DNA from: CAZJYI01 sp964550025
GTDB lineage: Bacteria; Verrucomicrobiota; Kiritimatiellia; UBA8416; CAYOBW01
DNA length: 64,000 bases
Direction: 5' to 3'
NCBI GenBank assembly: GCA_964550025.1
Contig: CAZJYI010000003.1
Location: 1 to 64,000, forward strand
A program made the position numbers and the translations under genes. Shown piece after piece: positions 1 to 7,294 of the stretch. The notes under the pieces are model-generated. The model made no database searches, had not been told where the DNA came from, and saw only the letters and a list, made by a program, of their open reading frames with translations. Position 1 is the first letter of the stretch, and the number at the start of each line of letters is the position of its first letter.

Positions 1-999
1 AGGTACGGCTCGTAGTAGCGCCTTTCGCGGATCTGCGCCATGGCGGATTCGGCGCTGTCGTGCAGTTTGAACTCGAAGATGAAGATGTCGTCCGCGGTCT
101 TCACTACGCCGTCTATGCGCCCGATGTTGGTGCGCGTTTCGGTCTCGACCACCGTGCCGATGAGCGTGAAGATCGTGAAGAAGATCGTCTGGTAGTACTT
201 CTCGTTGTCGAGCGAGATGTCGTACGGCACTCGGGCGAAGAAGCGCTTGAGCGTTTCGAGCACGTCGTCCAGGCGGGCCTCTTTGAGGGCAGCGGCCAGC
301 CGCGGCAGAGCGGCGGTCAGATCCTCGCCGGGCATGCGGCAGAACGACTGTGCCAGCCAGCGGCTGAACGACTGCTCGATCTCGCGGTTTGGATAGCCGA
401 GCCTATAGGTCCGCGTGCCGCCGAAGTCCTCCGTGCCCAGAATCGTCAGGTAGCCGGTCTGCACCAACAGCGGAAACGGAGTAGAACGCCTTCAGTACGC
501 GCTGGATCTCGACGGCGGACGGACGCCCGAGGTGACCGAGCAGCGGCTTGTCGTATTCGTCTACAAGGATCACCACGCTGCCGTCTCGCACGGCCAGCCT
601 GACGATCAGCTCCTCGAAACACGAAACGGCGTCCGGCGCATCGACGGCGATGCCGTGTTCCTCCGCGGCGTACCGGACCTTGCGCCGCAAATGCTCTTCC
701 AGGCGCTCCGCCGTCTCCGCCGCCGCCGTGCCCAGATCGAGATGAATAACCGGGTACGGCTTCCAGTCGTAGTCCGTTCCCGCGATGAACAACCCGTCGA
801 ACAGCTTGCGTTGACCGAGAAAGATGGATTTCAACGTGCTGATCAGCAGTGATTTGCCGAAACGGCGCGGCCTCGACAGGAAATACTGACCCTTGTACTC
901 ACGCACGAGCTCATGGATATACGCGGTCTTGTCGACGTAGAGATAACCGCCCGCTATCAGGTCCGAGAATGTATAGCTGCTCGTGGTCAGCGGTTTCAT
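1..999 (-). pseudogene. AAA-ATPase / PD-(D/E)XK nuclease-like protein, internally deleted and frameshifted, cut by window edge
   Basis: From ATG at 999 the minus strand encodes the N-terminal half of the AAA-ATPase-like family (PF09820 type): the opening DLIAGGYLYVDKTAYI, the P-loop region SRPRRFGKSLL at about residues 42-52 and a Walker B-like VVILVDEYDKPLL. After LKAFYS (about position 480) the frame loses similarity, while the next frame resumes with PFPLLVQTGYLTI and runs to the window edge with the nuclease-like segment DDIFIFEFKLHDSAESA. In intact relatives roughly 170-200 residues separate these two segments, so a deletion plus frameshift is inferred. The C-terminal end lies outside the window. 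Seen: two matching halves in different frames. Inferred: inactive gene. Confidence 0.75.
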
Positions 1000-1154
1000 G
1001 CCGTCACTATACGCGTACCATCGACGGCTTTCCAAGCGAAGAAACCGGCGGACGGCAATACCCATGCGCCTGTGACCGTGGACGGCGGGGTTGATTGGGC
1101 GCTTTTTTGCCCCGCGGTCTGTAAGGTCCCCCCCCTCGCGCACGTATACCTCAC

Positions 1155-1739
1155 ATGAAGGCACAGAAGCGTTTTGTCGTCCGTGGGGCGTCAGGGGCAG
1201 GGAGGCATCGAGCTCGAATGGACCAAACACGTGAAAGCGAATGGGAGGAAGACACCGTGCAGCTAGCCCTGGAAAGGGTGCGAGTGTGCACGTCGCCTCG
1301 CCGGTACCAGGTGTTTGACTGCTATATAAGGAAGGGCTGGCCGGTCGAAAGAGTCGCGCGCATTCTGGGAGTCGGCATTCCCGAGATCCTGGTGGTTTCG
1401 CACGTGCTGCTGAATGCGGTGAGGAGGGAGATTCGGGCCCTGAACGGGATACCGTGGGTGCGCCGTGTCGCACACGCTGAAGAAACAGAAGTTGTAATGG
1501 CGCATAGGAAGACTATACTGAGACGAATCTTCCCCCGCCGTGGCCGGCCGCGCCTTCTCGCATGCGGACTTGTCGACCTGTTGTCGCCAAGTCCGATCGT
1601 GCGGGTCGGTGGCCGCGTGTTTGACTTGCGGCGGCGCCGGCGTCCTTCGCGTCGGGAAACGGGAAGCGACCGCGGGCGTGAGAGGGGCTTGAAAGTGAAA
1701 CGGAGGACATCTGACGTTCACGCACGAAACGAGGAATGA
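1155..1739 (+). pseudogene. ECF-type sigma factor relic, region 4 only
   Basis: The segment from ATG 1218 to about 1448 reads like region 4 of the sigma-70 ECF proteins common in PVC bacteria: LALERVRVCTSPRRYQVFD, then GWPVERVARILGV and a recognition-helix-like stretch ending VRREIRAL. Nothing resembling region 2 (core RNA polymerase and -10 binding) is found upstream in any frame, and the frame after residue 97 is arginine-rich and low in complexity. It ends immediately before the kinase gene. ECF sigma genes beside Ser/Thr kinases are a known arrangement in planctomycetes and relatives, so this is probably what remains of the partner sigma factor. Expression of a region-4-only protein cannot be excluded. 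Confidence 0.55.
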
Positions 1740-1740
1740 C

Positions 1741-3723
1741 ATGGACGAAAAGCCCAGGAAATCCGAGGACGCCGGCACGAAGACGGTGGCGGCACCGGCA
1801 CCCCCGACGGATGACTTCGGTCGTCCGTCAACGCCCGGAGCGCCGGCCGTCCGTGACTACGAGATGATCCGGCACATCGGCGGAGGAAGCTACGGCGACA
1901 TCTGGATCGCGCGCAGCGTCCTCGACAAGTACGTGGCCGTCAAACTCGTGTACCGCGACCGTTTTGCCGACAACGGCCCGTATAACGAAGAATTCGCCGG
2001 TCTGCAGCTATTCGAGTCGATATCCGAACAGCACGTCGGCCTCGTTAAAGTGAAGCACGTGGGCAAGGACGACGCGGACGGCCTGTTCTACTGCGTGCTC
2101 GAGCTGGCCGACGACGTCAGGACGGGACGCGAAATCACTCCCGCGCGGTACAAGCCGCGCACGTTGCGATGGGACCTCAAGCACAAGGGCAAGCTCCCGC
2201 TGAAGACGTGCGTGGAGATCGGCTGCAAGCTGGCCGATGCGCTGGCGTGTCTGCACGAACAGGGACTGGCCCATCGGGACATCAAGCCGGGCAACATCGT
2301 GTTTGTCGACGGCGAGCCCAAGCTGGCCGACGTCGGCCTGGTGCAGGACATCGATGCATCTACCAGCAACGTAGGGACACCGGGCTACATACCGCCGGAA
2401 GGGCACGGCACGGCGGCGGGGGACGTTTACTCCCTCGGCAAGGTGCTGTATGAGCTTGCCACCGGCAAAGACCGGTTGGACTTCCCCGAGCTCCCCACGG
2501 AACTGTCGGACGGAGACGCGACGGCGGACCTCCGCGGCTTCAACCGGATACTACTGAAAGCCTGCGATCGGTTTGCCGACAAACGCTATGCGTCGGCGCG
2601 CGAGCTCCTCGCCGATCTCAAGGCGCTGTCCTCGGGACGCGGCGCCGAGGGAGGACCGCCGGGAACATGGACCGACGGAGCGCGCGGCTGGAAACGTCTG
2701 GCCGTCGCGGCGTCGATCGCCGGTTGCGTCATCCTCACCCCGTTCCTGTTACGCATGGGGCCGAGCCGGATGCGCACTGCCGGGAACGTCGCACCGGATG
2801 ATGTCGTCTTGTTGGAGAACGAGGGCGCGGACAATGCCGCCGGACGTCTTCTCGCCCTGGTCAAGAACAACGCGGGGGATGATTCGCTTCACGCGGCCGT
2901 GCAGACCCTCGTATCCGAGCAGCGCGATGACCGCGAGCATGCCCGATTCCGGGAGACCGTGGACCGGCTGAGATCGATGCCGCCGCCGGCAGAGCATGCC
3001 ACGGCAAAGGGCGCCGCCAAGGCCAGGCCGCGGGTCCTCGCGTTGATCGCCCGGAGGAAGACAGTGGCGCAGACGGCAAAGCATGAAGCAAAGGTTCAAC
3101 TCTACGAGTATGGCATTCGTTCAGCCTTGCGCAAGTCCGGCAAGGTGATCGTCGTGCCCCGTGACAACCTGGCTGAGATCTTGCGGGAAACGGAGCTGTC
3201 GGGGGCGGATTTTTCGGACAAGCGCGCAGGACTCGCCATTGGAAAGGTGCTCCCGGCGTGCCTCATGGTGTTCATGGACGTGATTCCCCTCGGGGATGGC
3301 GAAATGGTGCTCCTGAGCCTCGTGGACACCGAGCAGGTCCGCGAGCTGGCATCGTGGGATGCCATGAGAGCGGAGGAGACCGGCCTGTTCGATGTATGCC
3401 GGGACCTGACGCAACAGATGCTACGGCAGATCGTAGCGCTGCGCCCCCTGGGAGCGCAGGTGACCGAAATGCGGCAAGACAGCACGGTCGAGGCGGGAAT
3501 CGGGCGATTTCACCACGCCGACAAGGAAACACGTTTCGACATCGTGAAGCGGACCGGCCACGGTGCGGATGCGCTGCCGCTGTATGACGAGCAGATTGTC
3601 GGCACGGGCCGGATCGTGAAGCTGGGGGAAGAATCAAGCGTTTTCCGCGTGACGTGGAGCGAAGGCGCCGTGCCGACGGGTGACGCCGCGGAGGGGCTGT
3701 GGCTGAGAGAGTGTACGGAGTAG
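1741..3723 (+). CDS. Transmembrane Ser/Thr protein kinase with CsgG-like C-terminal domain
   Basis: A 660-residue protein. The kinase domain occupies about residues 40-300: glycine loop IGGGSYG at 46-52, VAVK lysine at 68, catalytic HRDIKPGN at 178-185 and the metal-binding segment as DVG (197-199) in place of DFG, followed by a GTPGYIPPE activation/P+1 segment. One transmembrane helix lies at about 319-337. The outer part (about 430-630) resembles the CsgG/curli-secretion-like fold, including a segment on naming and resetting activities (VIVVPRDNLAEILRETELSG). The start follows a GAGGAA ribosome-binding site. It is followed within 8 bases by the lipoprotein gene, whose C-terminus has a similar fold, so the two probably act together at the envelope. 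Substrates are unknown. Confidence 0.85.
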   Translation: MDEKPRKSEDAGTKTVAAPAPPTDDFGRPSTPGAPAVRDYEMIRHIGGGSYGDIWIARSVLDKYVAVKLVYRDRFADNGPYNEEFAGLQLFESISEQHVGLVKVKHVGKDDADGLFYCVLELADDVRTGREITPARYKPRTLRWDLKHKGKLPLKTCVEIGCKLADALACLHEQGLAHRDIKPGNIVFVDGEPKLADVGLVQDIDASTSNVGTPGYIPPEGHGTAAGDVYSLGKVLYELATGKDRLDFPELPTELSDGDATADLRGFNRILLKACDRFADKRYASARELLADLKALSSGRGAEGGPPGTWTDGARGWKRLAVAASIAGCVILTPFLLRMGPSRMRTAGNVAPDDVVLLENEGADNAAGRLLALVKNNAGDDSLHAAVQTLVSEQRDDREHARFRETVDRLRSMPPPAEHATAKGAAKARPRVLALIARRKTVAQTAKHEAKVQLYEYGIRSALRKSGKVIVVPRDNLAEILRETELSGADFSDKRAGLAIGKVLPACLMVFMDVIPLGDGEMVLLSLVDTEQVRELASWDAMRAEETGLFDVCRDLTQQMLRQIVALRPLGAQVTEMRQDSTVEAGIGRFHHADKETRFDIVKRTGHGADALPLYDEQIVGTGRIVKLGEESSVFRVTWSEGAVPTGDAAEGLWLRECTE

Positions 3724-3731
3724 GAACGTAA

Positions 3732-3872
3732 TGCGAGGTCTTCTGTTTTGGCTCTGTCACGGGGACGGACGGCGTGGAAGCCGTCCCTCCAGCGCACGGA
3801 ACTGGCCGCCTTCTTCTGGAGGGTCGGGTGCCACCCCGACCGCGCCCGTGGGAAGGCAGAAGATGAGACCGT
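3732..3872. mobile_element. MITE-like palindromic element, copy 1
   Basis: The segment is flanked by identical 9-bp direct repeats GGAACGTAA at 3723-3731 and 3873-3881, as expected for a target-site duplication. Its ends are imperfect inverted repeats (GGTCTTCTG... and the complement of ...AGAAGATGAGACC), and the core 3758-3850 runs from CACGGG to CCCGTG. Inside are two hairpins, one around GGACGGCGTGGAAGCCGTCC and one around GGTCGGGTGCCACCCCGACC. A second copy lies at 21711-21848. The core is 93 bp here and 96 bp there, both multiples of three, and both are open in the same frame. No transposase is encoded. Confidence 0.75.
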
Positions 3873-3889
3873 GGAACGTAACACGAAGC

Positions 3890-5968
3890 ATGCGGAACAA
3901 CTTGGCTGTTCTACTCCTCGTCTGCCTTGCCTCCGGTTGCGGTCACGTCCGGCCGGGCGGCCCCGAGGACCCGGGAGATCGGCTGCGCTTCCACGATTGG
4001 TGGAACTTCTACGAACGGGGCGTCAAGCGCATGCTCCGGGAAGACTACGGTGGCGCGCTCGAGGACATGGAAACATGTCTGGGCATCCGGCGCGGCGCGC
4101 GTTTCGGCTATCCGAAGGACAGTCGGTTCGAACGTACCTACGGTCTGCATATCGTCAGAGACTACTTCCCGCACCGTGAGCTGGGTGTCTGCTGCTACCA
4201 TCTCGGAGATCTGAAGCGGGCGGGCAGTCTCCTGGAAGAATCGCTGTCGCAACAGCCGTCGGCGCGCGCCAAGTACTACTTGAACCGTACGCGTACACGA
4301 CTCCTCGCCGGGCAGGGACTGCCGCCGCCCCGGGTGGAGCTTGCCGCCCCCGCGTCCGGGCGCTGGACGTGCGCGAGGAGCCTGGCGGTTTCCGGAACAG
4401 CCCACGCCCGGGGGCACGTGGCCTCTCTTCGGGTCGGGGATTCGGAAGTGTTTGTGGAATTGGCTGAACAAGCGCTCCCGTTCCGCCGCTACGTGGCATT
4501 GCGCCCGGGCACGAACCGGATCACCGTCGTCGCCGGCGATCTGCTCGGAAGTGAGGGCGCGAGTGAGTTGGAGTGCATTGCCGACTGGCAGCCGCCCGGA
4601 ATGGTCGTCAGCGGGGCGCGCCGCGAAGGAAACGGGTGGAAGATTGAAGCCGCCTGCTACGATGACTATGGTGTGACGGCTGTCTCGGTGAATGGTCAGA
4701 AGATCTTCCGGGCGGCTCCGGCACAGGGCATCGGCCGCGCACCGGTCGGTTTCAACCTGCCGCCCTCGGGTATCGGCGTCGTCGACGTCGTCGACATCGC
4801 CGGGAACACCGCCAGCTTCGCCGTATCGGCCGCAGACCTTGTCGCCAGACGACACCTGGAACGTGCGCCACTGGTTTGTATGGCCGGATCGGCCTGCAAC
4901 ACCATGGCTTGGCCGGAGGCAGCGCCGACAGCGCCGGACACCTTGGCGCCAAGCCTGCAGTTGTCGGTCTCCGCGGCAACCGTCACGTGCTTCGACGACG
5001 AATTCTACCTGGACGGTCGCGTGGAGGAGCACAGCGGTCTCCGGAGTGTCGAGGTTGACGGAGAGGATCTCCTCCATGCCGCCACGAGAGAACTGAAGGG
5101 GTTGTACTACTTCGCCCGGTTTGTCCCCCTGAAAGCCATCACCAACATGGTCAGAATTGTCGCCACGGACGTCGCGGGAAATGCGACGACGAACGATCTT
5201 CGCGTGATCAAGTGCAAACCGGAGTTTCGCCACCCGGGTCTGCGGCTGAGCGCAGCCATACTGCCTCTGCGCGGTGACCCCACGCTCGGGCTGATCGTGC
5301 GACGCAGGTTCATTGACGGTATCACCGGAAAGTTGACCGGAAGGGCAAAGGCGCAGCCTCGAAAGGTGGACGCTCAGCGCTTCCGTCTCGTGACGCGCGA
5401 CGACGACATATGGGAGCGCATCGTCGACGAATTCCACCTCTCCAGTCTGCCAATCGTCAATCAGGAAGCCCTCGTGAGACTGGGCGAGGTCATACCGGCA
5501 GAGTATTTCTTCGCGGGGGAGTTGGTACGGTACGCGGACGGCCTTGAGGTCTTCATGGAAGTCGTGGATGCGGTGAGCGGCGAGGTCCTCTTCTGCGATG
5601 ACGTGTTCGTGGCGGGTGTGGACGCCATTACAATCGCCGCCGTGAGGGCGATTGAAGAACGGCTGCGGGGACTCTCGTCAAAGATCAAACACCGCTTTCC
5701 GCTCCTGGAGGGCAAGATAGAACACGTGGATGGAGCGCACGTCGTCATGCAATTGGGGGAAGCTCCGGGCGTGCAGGACTGGAGTCGCTTCGTCGTTATG
5801 AAGCCCGCGGCGAAGGGCGGCATTCGGGCCAGCCGCGTGCTGCGTCTGGACGGAAAGCCCGTGCAGCTTCGCGTTGCCGAGACCTTGGGGGACAGGACAG
5901 AGGGCGAAGTAATCCCCGGCAGCGCGGCCCGGCGTATCGAGCCCGGCGACTTCGTCTACACCCGATAG
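3890..5968 (+). CDS. Lipoprotein with CsgG-like / FlgT-like C-terminal domain
   Basis: From ATG 3890 the protein has 692 residues with a lipoprotein signal, LLLVCLASGC, cysteine at residue 17. Residues about 50-150 look like a tetratricopeptide-type helical region; the middle third holds repeated Ig-like or bacterial beta-sandwich segments (VVDIAGNTASF and VATDVAGNATT occur in equivalent places). The last 220 residues resemble a CsgG-like domain (LVTRDDDIWERIVDE, EYFFAGELVRYADG) and a small beta domain ending RIEPGDFVYTR, similar in layout to FlgT C-terminal domains. The frame stays open back to ATG 3731 through the inserted element; that start has a usable AGGA site but buries the signal peptide 53 residues in. 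Partner of the upstream kinase by position. Confidence 0.7.
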   Translation: MRNNLAVLLLVCLASGCGHVRPGGPEDPGDRLRFHDWWNFYERGVKRMLREDYGGALEDMETCLGIRRGARFGYPKDSRFERTYGLHIVRDYFPHRELGVCCYHLGDLKRAGSLLEESLSQQPSARAKYYLNRTRTRLLAGQGLPPPRVELAAPASGRWTCARSLAVSGTAHARGHVASLRVGDSEVFVELAEQALPFRRYVALRPGTNRITVVAGDLLGSEGASELECIADWQPPGMVVSGARREGNGWKIEAACYDDYGVTAVSVNGQKIFRAAPAQGIGRAPVGFNLPPSGIGVVDVVDIAGNTASFAVSAADLVARRHLERAPLVCMAGSACNTMAWPEAAPTAPDTLAPSLQLSVSAATVTCFDDEFYLDGRVEEHSGLRSVEVDGEDLLHAATRELKGLYYFARFVPLKAITNMVRIVATDVAGNATTNDLRVIKCKPEFRHPGLRLSAAILPLRGDPTLGLIVRRRFIDGITGKLTGRAKAQPRKVDAQRFRLVTRDDDIWERIVDEFHLSSLPIVNQEALVRLGEVIPAEYFFAGELVRYADGLEVFMEVVDAVSGEVLFCDDVFVAGVDAITIAAVRAIEERLRGLSSKIKHRFPLLEGKIEHVDGAHVVMQLGEAPGVQDWSRFVVMKPAAKGGIRASRVLRLDGKPVQLRVAETLGDRTEGEVIPGSAARRIEPGDFVYTR

Positions 5969-6183
5969 CTGACGACGATTTCCAGGTAGCGGAACGCGCC
6001 AGGCGTTCCGATCCCCGGGGAGTCGGAAGTCTATCCCGCCAGCACCAGCTGGTCGCGCGGCGGCATGGCCCGGTAGATCTTGACCTGTTACAGGTGTCAT
6101 TCCCATTTCCCCTGCGTAACTACCGACACCGTTCTCCGGGAAAGCCGACAGCGGCGCAAGGCAGAAACAGGGCTGGTGAAAGG

Positions 6184-6552
6184 TCAGGCGGCAGGGAGCG
6201 GGCCGGATGCGACGAGCTTCTTGCGGGCGGAGTCGACGGTCAGGTTCAGACCCTCGAGAGACCGTGCCCCAAGCAGGACCATATCGCCCGGCTCGGCAAA
6301 GACCACTTCGTCAATCGTGAACTCCTTACCAACGCGAATGATCGCAAACCCAACGCTTCTGGTGACCACTTCGCCGTTGGCCATCGCGAAACGAAGGTCC
6401 TTCTTCTCGCGCTTGACACCGATCTTCTCCAGTTTCGCGCGGGGAATCCATGTGTACTCACTGCCGGTATCGACGAGAGTCTTCGCAATGCGCACGCTTC
6501 TTTCCCGATGAACGTGGTTCTCGATCTTGCAGCCTGTATGGAACGTACCCAT
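6184..6552 (-). CDS. Retropepsin-like (clan AA) aspartic protease domain protein
   Basis: A 122-residue single-domain protein. It has the catalytic triplet in TLVDTGSEYTWIPR (about residues 25-38), a hydrophobic beta-rich body, and the second-half signature VLLGARSLEGLNL with the ILG-like psi-loop, as in clan AA proteases that dimerise to build the active site. No signal peptide is present, so it should act in the cytosol. The function of these stand-alone bacterial members is mostly unknown; the fold and the DTG are seen, protease activity is inferred. It is not part of a retroelement: no reverse transcriptase or integrase is nearby. Confidence 0.75.
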   Translation of the reverse strand: MGTFHTGCKIENHVHRERSVRIAKTLVDTGSEYTWIPRAKLEKIGVKREKKDLRFAMANGEVVTRSVGFAIIRVGKEFTIDEVVFAEPGDMVLLGARSLEGLNLTVDSARKKLVASGPLPAA

Positions 6553-6558
6553 ACCGAT

Positions 6559-6586
6559 ATAGTACCGTTTCCACCGGTGTCTTCAA
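6559..6586 (-). promoter_or_regulatory. Candidate sigma-70 promoter of the aspartic protease gene
   Basis: On the minus strand a -35 TTGAAG (6586-6581) and a -10 TACTAT (6564-6559) are separated by 16 bp. Only six bases separate the -10 from the ATG at 6552, and no ribosome-binding site precedes that ATG, so transcription would start at or next to the start codon: a leaderless mRNA if the call is right. Confidence 0.35.
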
Positions 6587-6614
6587 CCCGTTTCTGCGGC
6601 GTGACAGGCTACAG

Positions 6615-6646
6615 AAAAAAGACGGGCCGGAATGATCCGGCCCGTC
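6615..6646 (-). terminator. Rho-independent terminator after the HU gene
   Basis: On the minus strand a perfect 10-bp stem GACGGGCCGG / CCGGCCCGTC with a six-base loop (6621-6646) is followed by a run of six T (6620-6615). It lies about 25 bases past the HU stop codon and separates HU from the protease gene. Confidence 0.9.
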
Positions 6647-6671
6647 TTCGGTCTGGGATATCCCAGAAGCT

Positions 6672-6995
6672 CTACATGTCCTTCAGGTTCTTGAGCGGGC
6701 GAACCTTGATCTTGGTCGAGGCCGGCTTGGCCTTGACGTCCATCAGCTCACCGGGCTTGAAGGGGTTGGGCACACCCTTGCGGGCCTTGCGGGCGGGAAC
6801 CTTGACCTTCTCGACCTTCACCAGCCCCGGCAGGACGAACTTGCCGCAACCGCTGCGTCCGAGGCTCTTCTTGATGCAGCCCTCGAGAGAGGCCAGCACG
6901 GCGGCGACGTCTTTCTTCGCCAGTCCGGTCTCGTCGGCGATACCATTCAGCAGTTCCGTCTTGGTGAGAGGCTTTTCCATTTTCTTCCTGGGCAT
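6672..6995 (-). CDS. HU/IHF-family DNA-binding protein
   Basis: A 107-residue histone-like protein that bends or compacts DNA as a dimer. The N-terminal helices (LTKTELLNGIADETGLAKKD) fit the HU fold. The usual arm region is present in a modified form, KVEKVKVPARKARKGVPNPF, where the typical family motif is G(R/K)NPxTG; the ending KIKVRPLKNLKDM is also family-like. The N-terminus MPRKKMEKP is lysine-rich. The gene starts after an AAAGGA site eight bases from the ATG, has a strong terminator and stands as a single-gene unit. Such variant HU proteins are frequent in PVC bacteria, often in several copies. Confidence 0.88.
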   Translation of the reverse strand: MPRKKMEKPLTKTELLNGIADETGLAKKDVAAVLASLEGCIKKSLGRSGCGKFVLPGLVKVEKVKVPARKARKGVPNPFKPGELMDVKAKPASTKIKVRPLKNLKDM

Positions 6996-7027
6996 GAACG
7001 TAGTCCTTTCTTTGTGTTTCGGGCTTC

Positions 7028-7056
7028 ACAATACAGTGGCCCGTCTACGCCTACAA
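7028..7056 (-). promoter_or_regulatory. Weak candidate promoter of the HU gene
   Basis: On the minus strand TTGTAG (7056-7051) and TATTGT (7033-7028) are 17 bp apart, 33 bases before the HU start. The -35 match is poor, so this is a suggestion from position and spacing only. Confidence 0.25.
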
Positions 7057-7294
7057 AACCAACTGGCAACAAACGTTGCGCGATTTGCCGCCAGCATTCA
7101 AGCTCAAACCACTATGTTTTCAGGGTTTTTTGCGAACATGCCTCAGTTTGCGGGGCATCCGGGTGTACACTTGCAGGAATAGTGCATTCCGGAGTACTGT
7201 TCTCTCCTACGTTCTGGGCTCGCATCGCAGGGATTGCGCGCTGAGAATGAACGCCACGAACCGTTGTCGTACGCATGCAGATGGGAGCGCTATC

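Noticed and set aside
1000..1473. N-terminal extension of the decayed AAA-ATPase frame
   Set aside because: The family starts at MKPLTTSSYTFSDL; the upstream part is Arg/Pro-rich and overlaps the sigma relic on the other strand.
2329..2340. DVG in place of DFG as a sign of a dead kinase
   Set aside because: The aspartate, HRDIKPGN and the VAVK lysine are all present, and this substitution is common in active-looking kinases of this group.
6010..6085. Minus-strand peptide KIYRAMPPRDQLVLAG ending at a stop
   Set aside because: Looks like a protein C-terminus, but only about 17 codons are open before an in-frame stop and I could not assign a family; too short to annotate.
6184..6552. Retroelement origin of the aspartic protease
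   Set aside because: No reverse transcriptase, RNase H, integrase or long terminal repeats around it; stand-alone clan AA proteases are common in bacteria.
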